A DNA stretch of 64,000 nucleotides from Bacteroidota bacterium (GTDB lineage: Bacteria > Bacteroidota > Bacteroidia > Chitinophagales > Chitinophagaceae): assembly GCA_023430465.1 (NCBI GenBank), contig JAEZAM010000111.1:1-64000 (forward strand). The letters run 5' to 3'. Under the pieces are notes generated by a model. The model made no database searches, was not told the origin of the DNA, and saw nothing but the letters and a program-made list of their open reading frames with translations. Shown here in pieces: positions 9,146 to 17,859 of this stretch. Both the position numbers and the translations under genes were made by a program. The first letter of the stretch is position 1. Each line of letters starts with the position of its first letter.

Positions 9146-9173
9146 CTCACTTTGCCCCCGAGGCTTCGGGGTT
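9146..9173 (-). repeat. 28-bp repeat, right copy of an inverted pair
   Basis: This is the exact reverse complement of 7906-7933, with the same hairpin at 9156-9171. It overlaps the stop codon of the Gfo/Idh/MocA gene by two bases, and its stem lies directly downstream of that gene, where it could work as a terminator. Confidence 0.8.
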
Positions 9174-10299
9174 AGCGTGCGAAATTCAACTGAATCTTCT
9201 TACCTGTTTTCGCGGCAGCATATATTCCATCTGTAATCACCAGGTCCTTCCATCCCTCTTCACCATCCACCGCTACCTCGGGCTTTTTGCCGGCGAGGAT
9301 GATGTCCGCCATTTCATCCATCTGTACCGTCTGGTGTGTTTTGTGCTCGGCCACCAGCTCACCTTTGTGCGTCCTTCCTTTAATCGGGCCATAGCCCGTG
9401 GCGGGAAATAATTCAGCGAAACCTTTTTCCCCATTCAGGTAAAAGCGATCAAGTCCATTCATCGCATAGGTGGAAAGACAAGAGGCCACGGCACCACTGG
9501 GGAATCCCAGTTGAAACTGTATCGTCTCGTCCACGCCCTCTTTGAACTTTACCGGGTCTGTTTTCGTTTCCTGTGCGGTTACCCATACCGGGTCTTCCCC
9601 TGTCATATACCTGGATGCATTAACTGCATAGATCCCTATATCCATCAGGGATCCGCCGCCGGCCAATGCTTTGTTGAGTCGCCATTGATTAGGGTCTCCT
9701 ATTCTGAAGCCAGACAGGCCCTGGAAGAACATGATCTTGCCAAGCTCGCCACTTTTCCGCATGCGCACGATCTCAAGCGTCTTCGGCTCGAAATGTATCC
9801 GGTAGCCCACCAGCAATTTCACGCCTGCCTTTTCACATGCCGCCATCATTTCCCTGCCTTCAGCCGCATTCAATGCCATCGGCTTCTCGCAGATAACATG
9901 CTTGCCTGCCCGGGCAACCCTGATCGTTTGTTCCTTATGCAGGGCATTGGGTGTAATTATATATACAGCGTCGATGTCCTTGTTGTCTTTGATCCCGTCG
10001 AAATTCTCATAGTTGTAACAATTTTTTGCCGGGATATTGTATTGCTTCTGCCAGGCCGTTATCTTGGCGGGTGTGCCGCTGATAACGCCGACCAGTTTGG
10101 CTTTTGTGCAGGCCAGCATCGCTTCTGCTACCCGGGAGCCATAGCTTCCCAATCCCATAATGGCAACGCGCAATACGGGGCCGTCATGAGAGCCGTGCTG
10201 TTCTTCTTTTTCAAAGTCCAACAGGCTACTGCCTGACATCAGCGGCAACACTGCAAGAGGGGCGCTGATCTTTTTGATAAATTTGCGGCGTGTATCCAT
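9172..10299 (-). CDS. Exported Gfo/Idh/MocA-family oxidoreductase
   Basis: An NAD(P)-dependent sugar or polyol dehydrogenase of 375 residues. A twin-arginine signal (TRRKFIKK, residues 3-10) precedes the Rossmann fold, with the dinucleotide motif GLGSYGSR (49-56) and the family signature CEKPMALN (137-144). The C-terminal substrate domain includes GGSLMDIGIYAVNASRYM, with the usual D/H-region residues. Zymomonas glucose-fructose oxidoreductase is the known precedent for Tat export with a tightly bound cofactor. It is last in the minus-strand sugar-acid cluster, 38 bp after the first enolase-superfamily gene. It may oxidise a sugar released by the pathway, or interconvert carbonyl groups of the sugar acid. 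The reaction cannot be fixed from sequence. Confidence 0.88.
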   Translation of the reverse strand: MDTRRKFIKKISAPLAVLPLMSGSSLLDFEKEEQHGSHDGPVLRVAIMGLGSYGSRVAEAMLACTKAKLVGVISGTPAKITAWQKQYNIPAKNCYNYENFDGIKDNKDIDAVYIITPNALHKEQTIRVARAGKHVICEKPMALNAAEGREMMAACEKAGVKLLVGYRIHFEPKTLEIVRMRKSGELGKIMFFQGLSGFRIGDPNQWRLNKALAGGGSLMDIGIYAVNASRYMTGEDPVWVTAQETKTDPVKFKEGVDETIQFQLGFPSGAVASCLSTYAMNGLDRFYLNGEKGFAELFPATGYGPIKGRTHKGELVAEHKTHQTVQMDEMADIILAGKKPEVAVDGEEGWKDLVITDGIYAAAKTGKKIQLNFAR

Positions 10300-10337
10300 A
10301 ATAAAAAGCTTTCTTGTTATTCAACCCATCTCGGGAC

Positions 10338-11612
10338 TTATTCAAAAAATGGTACTCCCGGGATCGCGTACTTTTTCATTCCTTCTTCATTTATTTCTAC
10401 CCCAATCCCGGGTTTTTCACTCAGGGTAATGAAGCTCTTGCTTACCCACTCACCTTCATAATGCACCATGTCTTTGAACATGGGATCCGTGTGGAAATAG
10501 GATTGCCATTCAAGGATCAGGAAATTTGGTACGGAGGCGCACACATGCGCTGAAGCCATTGCACCGAGGAAGGAAGCCACCATGTGCGGAGCGAAAGGTG
10601 TGTAGTAAAGGTTGGCCAGGTTGGCTATCCGCTGACCTTCCCCGAGTCCGCCTGCTTTCTGCAGATCCGGCATTACGATATCCACTCCGCCTATTTCAAG
10701 CAACCTTCTGAAGCCGTGTGCAAGGTAGTGATTCTCGCCCGCTGCTATCGGTACACTGGTTGATTCTGTGATGAGTTTATATGCTTCCACATTCTCGGCC
10801 GGTATCGGTTCTTCCAGCCACAACAGGTTCAATGGCTCCAGTCTTTTCGCAACAGCCTGTCCGGTCACAGCGTCATAGCGGCCATGCATATCGACCAGGA
10901 TGTCTATGTTCGGTCCGACGGCATCGCGTGCGGCTGCGATCTGATCGTACATCCGTTGCAGTTCTGCAGGACTGGCCGTCCAGTTGTAAAAATCATATTT
11001 GTTCGGGTCATTTGCCTGGTCGAGGTCAAATTTGATGGCATTAAAACCCATCGCAACTGATTTTTTCGCAGCGTCAGCAAAATCCTTCGGCATGGGCAAC
11101 CTGCGTTGATAGAGTGCTGTATCGCAGTACACCCGCACCTTGTCACGGAATTTTCCGCCAAGCAACTGGTACACCGGTAAGTTAAATGCCTTGCCTGCGA
11201 GATCCCATAAGGCGGTCTCAATGGCCGACAGCACCGCTATATACATTCCCGATTGTGCGCCCTGGAAAAAGCCGCTCTTCCTGATATCTTCAAATAGCCG
11301 GTGCACGTTCAACGGGTTCTTGCCTTTCAGCCGCTGTTCAAAATTTTTGACGAGATGATAAGTGCCCGGTATCGCATCCACCCCTTCACCGCATCCCCAG
11401 ATATCCTGGTTGGTATGCACTTTTACAAACAGGCTTCCCCTTACATACCCACAACGGATACCTGTTATTTTGAGATCCGAAGGTGGAGAGCTTTTTGGCG
11501 TCTTTTCTATTGCAGTGGCATAGCCCTGGCCAAAGGTTGATAAGGAAGCAAACGACGTCATGGCAGCAGCCAGTGCCGCCTTGGATATAAATGATCTTCT
11601 GGAATCCGACAT
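10338..11612 (-). CDS. Exported mandelate racemase/muconate lactonizing family sugar-acid dehydratase (copy 1)
   Basis: This 424-residue enolase-superfamily enzyme follows a Tat-like signal (SRRSFISKAALAAA). The capping domain is followed by the barrel, with Lys194 (IKFD), the metal ligands Asp241 (in VDMHGRY), Glu267 (WLEEP) and Glu293 (AGENHY), and a base His343 (APHMVAS). The Asp-x-His arrangement at 241-243 resembles acid-sugar dehydratases such as D-galactonate dehydratase rather than racemases. The product would be a 2-keto-3-deoxy sugar acid. It lies 25 bp downstream of an exported RraA-family gene, and the same pairing occurs a second time in the cluster. Assignment to the family is firm; substrate and periplasmic activity are inferred. 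Confidence 0.9.
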   Translation of the reverse strand: MSDSRRSFISKAALAAAMTSFASLSTFGQGYATAIEKTPKSSPPSDLKITGIRCGYVRGSLFVKVHTNQDIWGCGEGVDAIPGTYHLVKNFEQRLKGKNPLNVHRLFEDIRKSGFFQGAQSGMYIAVLSAIETALWDLAGKAFNLPVYQLLGGKFRDKVRVYCDTALYQRRLPMPKDFADAAKKSVAMGFNAIKFDLDQANDPNKYDFYNWTASPAELQRMYDQIAAARDAVGPNIDILVDMHGRYDAVTGQAVAKRLEPLNLLWLEEPIPAENVEAYKLITESTSVPIAAGENHYLAHGFRRLLEIGGVDIVMPDLQKAGGLGEGQRIANLANLYYTPFAPHMVASFLGAMASAHVCASVPNFLILEWQSYFHTDPMFKDMVHYEGEWVSKSFITLSEKPGIGVEINEEGMKKYAIPGVPFFE

Positions 11613-11637
11613 GGGTAATGAGTTGTTTGGTTAAAGT

Positions 11638-12600
11638 TTACCAGGTACGTTCTTTCAGGTATTCCTGCACCTGTTCTTTGGGGACGGGCAGTTGATTGAT
11701 ATGGTCGTTCAGCCATTTGGAGAAATCTTTTTCAATAGCATCTGACCACCGCGTGTCTATCTGCCCTGCTGTATAGATACCTTCCCTCAACCGCTGATGA
11801 CCGAACATATCACGGAGGCGAACGATCTCGGAGGTCTTCACGACTTTCTCTGCAAGATGTGGCGGGATAAACGTAACGACTCCCAATTTGCCAAGTACGA
11901 TATCGCCCGGCATCACCGTGACTGTTCTTATTTGCGTCGGTTGATTTATGCCAACTATCATCGTGTTGAGATCACCCGGAGGATTGTGGTAGGAGGGATC
12001 ATAACTCGTGTAATAGGACGTGAATCCACCGATCTCCCGCAGCCCTTCCACATCCCGCAATGCTCCGTCATATACAATGCCGTTGCCTGTTTTGGCAAAA
12101 ATGGCATTGCCGACGTTATCGCCGATGGTCGGTCCGTTGCGGTGTGCACCAAACTGGTTGGCCACATAAACATCTCCCTTCACCAGCAGATCCACCGGCC
12201 AGGTGTTCTGTCCGCGTCTCCCCTTTTTTTTACCTGCTGAATCTATTGCTCCCCAAACATCCGGTCTTGCCGGCATGAAGGTGGCCGTAACAGCCCTACC
12301 CACCAGCACACTGTCTGCATTAATCTGCAGCCAGCTTTCCGCAACCTGGTAGCCATAGCCTGCATTCTTCATAACGGCCCAGGCTTCCTCCACACTTACT
12401 GCTTTCATCCGCTGCAGTATGTTATCCGGCACCTTTGGGCGACCATCTGCAAATCTTTCTCCTTTCCACTCGGGGGTTAAAGCAATGAGCTGTTCTTTGG
12501 AAATCTGTACCTCCTGGGCAACGGCTTGCCGTATCAAAAAAATGCAGGCCGCTATGACGACAATTGATTTCAGTTGCTGCACTGTTATTATTTTTTTCAT
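11638..12600 (-). CDS. Exported RraA-family aldolase/decarboxylase-like protein (copy 1)
   Basis: The 320-residue protein has a Sec signal ending AVAQ, an N-terminal LTPEWKGERFADGRPKVPD segment, and a full RraA-like domain. The domain carries the catalytic stretch GDNVGNAIFAKTGNGIVYDG and ALRDVEGL, whose Arg-Asp pair corresponds to the substrate and metal-binding residues of the family. Related enzymes cleave 4-hydroxy-2-oxo acids to pyruvate plus an aldehyde or keto acid, or decarboxylate oxaloacetate; others are RNase E regulators. Here the partner is a sugar-acid dehydratase whose product would be a 4-hydroxy-2-oxo acid, so aldol cleavage in the periplasm is a plausible role. I chose the ATG at 12600, 7 bp after the transporter stop, over an ATG at 12630 that overlaps it. 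Confidence 0.85.
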   Translation of the reverse strand: MKKIITVQQLKSIVVIAACIFLIRQAVAQEVQISKEQLIALTPEWKGERFADGRPKVPDNILQRMKAVSVEEAWAVMKNAGYGYQVAESWLQINADSVLVGRAVTATFMPARPDVWGAIDSAGKKKGRRGQNTWPVDLLVKGDVYVANQFGAHRNGPTIGDNVGNAIFAKTGNGIVYDGALRDVEGLREIGGFTSYYTSYDPSYHNPPGDLNTMIVGINQPTQIRTVTVMPGDIVLGKLGVVTFIPPHLAEKVVKTSEIVRLRDMFGHQRLREGIYTAGQIDTRWSDAIEKDFSKWLNDHINQLPVPKEQVQEYLKERTW

Positions 12601-12607
12601 GATTCGA

Positions 12608-13729
12608 TCAGGATGTTTTAGCGGAGTCATGGTTTATATCATCTTTGGGAATACGGTTATGCCACCAGCTTGCAAGGAAAGAGCCATTGATATTCATCAC
12701 AGGCCCGAAGATGGCCGGTGCAAGCCCGGCGGTGGCCAGTTTGCCCATTGCCAGTGCCAGGCCCGATGCCAAACCTGCATTCTGCATGCCCACTTCCAAT
12801 GCAATGGTTCGGGAATCGCGCTCGGAAAACTTTAATAATCTCGCCGAAAAATAGCCAAGCATAAAGCCTGCTACGTTATGTATAAATACAGCGAGTATCA
12901 ATAGGCCTCCAACCATGAGAAGATTGTCCCTGCCGGCAGCGGTAATCACAACCAGGATCAGAATGATGCCCGCCATGGATACTATCGGCATGGCTTTATC
13001 AAGCCATGTGAATTTTCCACGTACGAGGTAATGAAATGCAAGACCTGCTGCGATCGGCAGTATCACGATCTTGGTGATATCCCAGACCATCGCGCCCAAT
13101 TTTATTTCAATCAGGCTCCCAGCCAGGACCTGCATCAGCAGGGGTGTGATAAATGGTGCGAGTAAAGTGGAAATCGTTGTAACAGATACAGACAGGGCAA
13201 GATTGCCGCGCGAAAGGTAGGCCATTACATTCGATGCCAGTCCGCTTGGACAGCAACCTACCAGCATGATACCGGCAGCAATTTCCGGTGGAAAATTAAA
13301 AAGCTGTACGACCGCAAGCCCAAGGAGGGGCATGATGGTGTAGTGACAAACCACACCCAGAATAATACCTCGCGGCATACGCACTACAGCCGCAAAATCT
13401 TTCAGGCTTAATTCCGTACCCATACCAAACATGATGATCTGAAGTAAAGGAATGATCAGCGCGGACAGTTTGAAGTCGCCGACAGTTTTGAAATGTTCTG
13501 GGTAATACATGGCCAGGCTGACAGCAGCAAGGATCATCAGTGTAAACGACATGCCACTCAACACTTTATTTCCCCGGAATGCCAGGGCGACGCAAAGACA
13601 GGTTAGCATCAGCAGCCAGCCACCCCACTGGTGGTAGCCCCGGACAGTGATCAAAACATATACGGCAAGGAGGATAGCCGCGGAGATATAGAAGTAATTG
13701 CTGTATTTCTTTAAATATGCCATGGGCAT
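12608..13729 (-). CDS. SBF / bile acid:sodium symporter family transporter
   Basis: An integral membrane protein with about ten hydrophobic segments and the SBF signature GIMLVGCCPSGLASNVMAYL in the crossing-helix region, followed by SVTTISTLLAPFITP. The family imports organic anions with sodium: bile acids in animals and pyruvate in plant BASS2. It sits between the two RraA/dehydratase pairs. It may carry the acid product, possibly pyruvate or another keto acid, of the exported enzymes into the cell; this is inference. I chose the ATG at 13729; ATG 13723 is equally good, and the frame also opens with TTG at 13732. Two extra N-terminal hydrophobic segments precede the SBF core. Confidence 0.87.
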   Translation of the reverse strand: MPMAYLKKYSNYFYISAAILLAVYVLITVRGYHQWGGWLLMLTCLCVALAFRGNKVLSGMSFTLMILAAVSLAMYYPEHFKTVGDFKLSALIIPLLQIIMFGMGTELSLKDFAAVVRMPRGIILGVVCHYTIMPLLGLAVVQLFNFPPEIAAGIMLVGCCPSGLASNVMAYLSRGNLALSVSVTTISTLLAPFITPLLMQVLAGSLIEIKLGAMVWDITKIVILPIAAGLAFHYLVRGKFTWLDKAMPIVSMAGIILILVVITAAGRDNLLMVGGLLILAVFIHNVAGFMLGYFSARLLKFSERDSRTIALEVGMQNAGLASGLALAMGKLATAGLAPAIFGPVMNINGSFLASWWHNRIPKDDINHDSAKTS

Positions 13730-13795
13730 CAATCGTTATGCGGTGAAGTAGTAAGACGAGGCAAAAAAATGTGCTGTTCGGTGGTATTGCCCTCG

Positions 13796-15289
13796 TCAGC
13801 TAAAGATCCTGTCGTGTGAGCGTCTCTCATTCCATTGCGGCGTCGGTTCGAAATATGATTTATCAGAAGGGTGAAGATGTTTTTTCATCACCTCGTCATT
13901 CAACTCGATGCCCAGACCTGGGGCTGACAATGGCAGGTTCGCAAAGCCTTTTGTGATCAGTGGCCGACCATCGGTCGTCTTCACCAGGCTTTCCCACCAG
14001 TCGAGATCAATCGAGTGATGTTCCAATGCGAGAAAATTCTGCGTGGCGGCTGCACAATGCACATTTGCCATAAACGACACTGGTGTGCCTGCCTGGTGAA
14101 GCGCCATGGCGATGCCATTCTCTTCTGCATAGTCACCAATTCGTTTCGTTTCAAGGAGGCCGCCAGAAGAAGCAAGATCAGGGTGAACGATATCCACGGC
14201 CCGCTTATCGATGAGTGGTTTGAAGTTTTTCAGCAGGTAAATATCTTCTCCGGTAAGGGTCGGTGTTTCCAGCGCATCGGACATGGTCTTCCACTGGTCT
14301 GTCAGTTCCCAGGAAACAATGTCTTCCAGCCAGGCGAGCCGGTATTTTTCTACAGCTCTTCCTAACCGGATTCCGTTGTTCATATCGAAATGTCCATAGT
14401 GATCGGTCGAGAGTGGAATTTGGTAACCGAGCATTTCTCTCACATTATGTACCAGGCCACTGAGCACATCCAGGCCTTTGTCGGTGATCTGGATCTGTGT
14501 AAATGGATGTTGTGTATTCGCATACGACATGTAATTGTTCTGATCGCCCCATTGAGCCAGATTTCCCTGGGCGTTCTGCCAGAACTTGTCGTTCACCAAT
14601 GTCCCTGGAATGTTTTTCAATTCGCCGATGCTAAGGTCCATCTTAAGCCAGGTATAGCCCTGCTCGTTCACACGATAATTTATCAGTTTCTTCTGTTCTT
14701 CCGGTGACCGACCTTCTGGTGTATCTGCATACAATCTTATTTTATCGCGGTATTTTCCTCCCAGAAGTTGCCAGCAGGGAACGTTATAGGCTTTGCCTAC
14801 GATGTCCCAAAGCGCCATTTCAACAGCACATACACCGCCGGCCTGGCGGCTTTGCCCGCCGAATTGCTTCACTGATTTGAACAATTGCTCAACGTTGCAG
14901 GGATTTTGGCCAAGCAAACGGCTCTTCAGGAATAAAGCATACCGCTCGTCGGCGCCGTCTCTCACTTCACCCAATCCATAGATGCCCTGGTTAGTATCGA
15001 TCCTTATCACAGAGGTACGCCCCAGAACTGTTGTGGTTGCGTAACGCATGTCGGTTATGCGCAGATCAGACGGCCCTGAATAACGGCTGACGTTCTGTGT
15101 ACTTTGAGCGATCAGGTCTTCTACAGGTGCAAGTGCAAAAGCGCTCCCAAGCGTAATGCCTCCCAGAACTGATTTTTTCAGAAAAGAGCGGCGCTTGTTC
15201 TCCTGTGTTTCTACCACAGCGCCTGTTTCTTCGATTGTATCCGGCTCAGTCAATCCCAGTTTTTTTAAATATTTTTCGGATGCAGTCAT
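13796..15289 (-). CDS. Exported mandelate racemase/muconate lactonizing family sugar-acid dehydratase (copy 2)
   Basis: A longer paralogue (497 residues) with a 31-residue N-terminal extension before a clear Tat motif (KRRSFLKKS, 32-40) and hydrophobic stretch. The barrel shows Lys216 (WLKMDL), Asp296 and His300 (STDHYGHFD), Glu322-Asp323 (WLEDIV), Glu348 (LTGEDIY) and His398 (ALHQAG). The second metal ligand region reads LED where copy 1 has LEE, and an insertion of about 40 residues (225-265) separates the Lys from the Asp. It is therefore not a recent duplicate, and the two copies probably use different acids. It lies 67 bp after RraA copy 2. Confidence 0.88.
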   Translation of the reverse strand: MTASEKYLKKLGLTEPDTIEETGAVVETQENKRRSFLKKSVLGGITLGSAFALAPVEDLIAQSTQNVSRYSGPSDLRITDMRYATTTVLGRTSVIRIDTNQGIYGLGEVRDGADERYALFLKSRLLGQNPCNVEQLFKSVKQFGGQSRQAGGVCAVEMALWDIVGKAYNVPCWQLLGGKYRDKIRLYADTPEGRSPEEQKKLINYRVNEQGYTWLKMDLSIGELKNIPGTLVNDKFWQNAQGNLAQWGDQNNYMSYANTQHPFTQIQITDKGLDVLSGLVHNVREMLGYQIPLSTDHYGHFDMNNGIRLGRAVEKYRLAWLEDIVSWELTDQWKTMSDALETPTLTGEDIYLLKNFKPLIDKRAVDIVHPDLASSGGLLETKRIGDYAEENGIAMALHQAGTPVSFMANVHCAAATQNFLALEHHSIDLDWWESLVKTTDGRPLITKGFANLPLSAPGLGIELNDEVMKKHLHPSDKSYFEPTPQWNERRSHDRIFS

Positions 15290-15356
15290 GATAGTAGTAT
15301 TTGGTGATTAGATAAAAAAGTTGATTCTGTGCTGGAGGGGAGAGCTGGCGCGATGA

Positions 15357-16280
15357 TCACCAGGTCCTGTCTTTCATGTATTGATCCAGTTCCTTTCTTG
15401 TCATCTGGAGTTTGCCCGGGTTCTCGTCCAACCATTTCAAGAAATCTTTTTTGATTTCGTCCGTCCATTGTGTATCTATCTGTCCCGGGGTGTATTTCTG
15501 CTCACGAAGCCGCTGGTGCCCGAACGCATCTTTGAGTGAAATGAATTCGGCGTTCAATACCACCTCTTCCACAAGATGAGCAGGTATGAAGACCACGCCC
15601 CCTTTTTTCGCCAGCACCACGTCACCGGGCAGAACCGTCGCACGACCTATGCGGATCGGTACATTGATGCCGCCGAGCATCATCTGTTGGATGTAAGATG
15701 GATCGTAGCCTTTTATCCAGGCGTTAAAACCTTTGATCTCTTCCAACCCCTCGACGTCTCTCACGGATCCATAAAAGATCACTCCCCGCGCTGACTTTGC
15801 ATAGATCGAGTTGCCGAGGTTATCGCCGATGAGTGTACCATCAACAATTTTTCCGTAGCTGTCGGCGACGTATACGTCACCATTTTTCAATACATCGATG
15901 GGCCAGGAGTTTGTGCCGCCGACCCGTCCTTCTGTCTTGCCTTTTTCTTTTATCAGTTTATCAAGGTCCGGGCGAAGGGGGAGATATTGCGCCGTAACAA
16001 CCCTGCCTACCATGGCGGAGTCAGGGTGAATGACCATCCAGTCACCTTCGAACTGGTTTTGATAACCTTTGTTGCGCAGGATGCCCCAGGCTTCTTCCAG
16101 GTGTATGGCTTTCAGCCGGTCCAGGTATTTATCTGCCACCAGCGGCCTTCCGTCCGCTGCGCGTTCGCCCTTCCACTCCGGCGTCAGGTTTTTTATCTGT
16201 TCCGGGGTCGGAGTGATCTGCTGGGCAGGTGCACAGAAAGCAATCAAAAGGAGGGCGGTGAATGAGGTTATCTTGATCAT
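15357..16280 (-). CDS. Exported RraA-family aldolase/decarboxylase-like protein (copy 2)
   Basis: This 307-residue paralogue has a Sec signal ending CAPAQ and shares the LTPEWKGERAADGRPLV segment with copy 1, then GDNLGNSIYAKSARGVIFYG and SVRDVEGLEEI. The usual DG before the catalytic loop is YG here; the Arg-Asp pair is kept. Both copies share the C-terminal FGHQRLREQKYTPGQIDTQW and end in DRTW/ERTW, which lie outside the core RraA fold and mark a distinct subfamily. It is 31 bp after the gluconokinase gene and 67 bp before dehydratase copy 2. Confidence 0.85.
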   Translation of the reverse strand: MIKITSFTALLLIAFCAPAQQITPTPEQIKNLTPEWKGERAADGRPLVADKYLDRLKAIHLEEAWGILRNKGYQNQFEGDWMVIHPDSAMVGRVVTAQYLPLRPDLDKLIKEKGKTEGRVGGTNSWPIDVLKNGDVYVADSYGKIVDGTLIGDNLGNSIYAKSARGVIFYGSVRDVEGLEEIKGFNAWIKGYDPSYIQQMMLGGINVPIRIGRATVLPGDVVLAKKGGVVFIPAHLVEEVVLNAEFISLKDAFGHQRLREQKYTPGQIDTQWTDEIKKDFLKWLDENPGKLQMTRKELDQYMKDRTW

Positions 16281-16311
16281 GGCTGAATCGTTTGACTTGA
16301 TTACTGGATTG

Positions 16312-17859
16312 TTACGAATTCTTCTGCTGCAGGCTCGCTATTGCTTCAAACTCCTCATTGAACTTGGTGCTCAGGCTTCCGAAAATGGCTGCATACTTTT
16401 TATAGATATCGTGATTGTGTTTGTTTGGTTTGAATGTCTCGGCACACTCAACGCTATTCGCGGCTTCCTCGAGATTTTTATAGATGCCTGCTTCCGTGGC
16501 GCTCAACAGGAAGGATCCGAGACCGACACTACTCGAATTCTTCGTCACACCTGCCGGCTTATTGAAAATATCCGCGATCAATTGGCTGCAGAACGGAATG
16601 GTGGCAAAGCTTCCATTCAGTGAAAGACTTTTTATGCTGCGGTGTTCCTCCAGGATTTTCCCGATACTGTACATTTCATACAGGATGCCTTCGATTGTTG
16701 CCCGGACAAAGTGTTTTTGTTCATGATTGATGTTCAAACCGAAATAGGCTCCTCTTGCATTTGCATTCCATATCGGGGCTCGTTCTCCCAGGAGATAAGG
16801 GAGAAAGATCAAACCTTCCGATCCTGCAGCGACCTTGGAAGCATCATTGATGAGTTCTTCCATGCAATTTTCAAGGCCATAGGCATATTTGAAAATGCCG
16901 AATTGCTTGGCGAACCATTCGAAAATGATTCCGCCGTTATTCGTGGGCCCGCCGCTTACATAATACTCATCCGTCAGTACGTAATTGAAAAAACGTTGTT
17001 GTTCATCTTTCAGGATCTCCTTTCCCACCACACGCATCGCGCCACTGTCTTCGATGGTTATGGTCGCTTTGCCTTCGGTCCAGACGCCGGCTCCCAATGT
17101 CGCCATGCACCCATCGCTGGAGCCGGTGATGATCCTGGTATCGCTGCCCAGGCCAAGAGAGGTCTGGTAGCCTTTTCGCAGCTTGCCAGCGGTTTGGAAA
17201 ACGGAAGCCAGTTCGGGTAATTTGGCAGCAGAAATACCTGCATAAGCGAGCGCATCGGTATCCCATTTCAATTTGTGAATATTGAAGAACCCCGTTGCTG
17301 ATGCCAGACTGTAATCAATGATATACTCGCCTGTCAACTGCTGGATGATATAACTTTTTATCGACAGGAATTTCGACGTCTTTTTAAATCTTTCCTTATC
17401 ACTGTTTTTCATCCAGGTGATCTTCACCAGGGGCGACATGGGATGGATCGGAGTGCCGGTTGCCTGGTAGATATCTTTTCCCTGTGCACTGGCCTTAAGT
17501 GATCTTGCCTCAATTTTCCCCCTGTTATCGGCCCAGGTGATCACATTACCCAGTGGGACGCCGCTGTTGTCAATGGGGAGCACGCTGTGCATGGCTGCAC
17601 TGAAACAGATCGTGGCTACCTTATATTTTTGCGGATACACCGTTTCATTCAAAAAATTCTTCAGCACATAGAGCATGGTGATGAACAGTTGCTCGGGATC
17701 CTGTTCGCTGTAATCAGGTTCCGGGTGAAAGGTGGGATAGGCGCCTTTCGCAGAGCCTATAATATTCCCTGACAACTCAAAAGCGAACACCCGCACGGCA
17801 TTGGTGCCAAGCTCGATTGTGATAAAGCAGTCTTTCCTGCGATGGGTTGATTTACTCAT
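16312..17859 (-). CDS. gntK: FGGY-family carbohydrate kinase, probable gluconokinase
   Basis: The 515-residue cytoplasmic kinase opens with an ATP-site motif (FITIELGTNAVRVFAF) and carries segments typical of FGGY gluconokinases: CFSAAMHSVLPID, ITWADNRGKIEA and TGTPIHPMSPLVKI. ATP and hinge motifs follow (ITGSSDGCMATLGAG, FLPYLLGERAPIWNANARGAYFGL). It would phosphorylate gluconate or a related aldonate to its 6-phosphate and feed the pentose phosphate or Entner-Doudoroff route. The chosen ATG overlaps the stop of the AraC gene by 8 bp, so the two are translated in tandem. It is one of the few non-exported enzymes of this cluster. Confidence 0.85.
   Translation of the reverse strand: MSKSTHRRKDCFITIELGTNAVRVFAFELSGNIIGSAKGAYPTFHPEPDYSEQDPEQLFITMLYVLKNFLNETVYPQKYKVATICFSAAMHSVLPIDNSGVPLGNVITWADNRGKIEARSLKASAQGKDIYQATGTPIHPMSPLVKITWMKNSDKERFKKTSKFLSIKSYIIQQLTGEYIIDYSLASATGFFNIHKLKWDTDALAYAGISAAKLPELASVFQTAGKLRKGYQTSLGLGSDTRIITGSSDGCMATLGAGVWTEGKATITIEDSGAMRVVGKEILKDEQQRFFNYVLTDEYYVSGGPTNNGGIIFEWFAKQFGIFKYAYGLENCMEELINDASKVAAGSEGLIFLPYLLGERAPIWNANARGAYFGLNINHEQKHFVRATIEGILYEMYSIGKILEEHRSIKSLSLNGSFATIPFCSQLIADIFNKPAGVTKNSSSVGLGSFLLSATEAGIYKNLEEAANSVECAETFKPNKHNHDIYKKYAAIFGSLSTKFNEEFEAIASLQQKNS

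Noticed and set aside
7906..9173. Insertion sequence with terminal inverted repeats
   Set aside because: The enclosed gene is an esterase, no target-site duplication is evident, and a third, degraded copy exists without a partner.
9511..10236. Plus-strand frame of 241 codons
   Set aside because: Antisense shadow of the Gfo/Idh/MocA gene; no domain or start signal.
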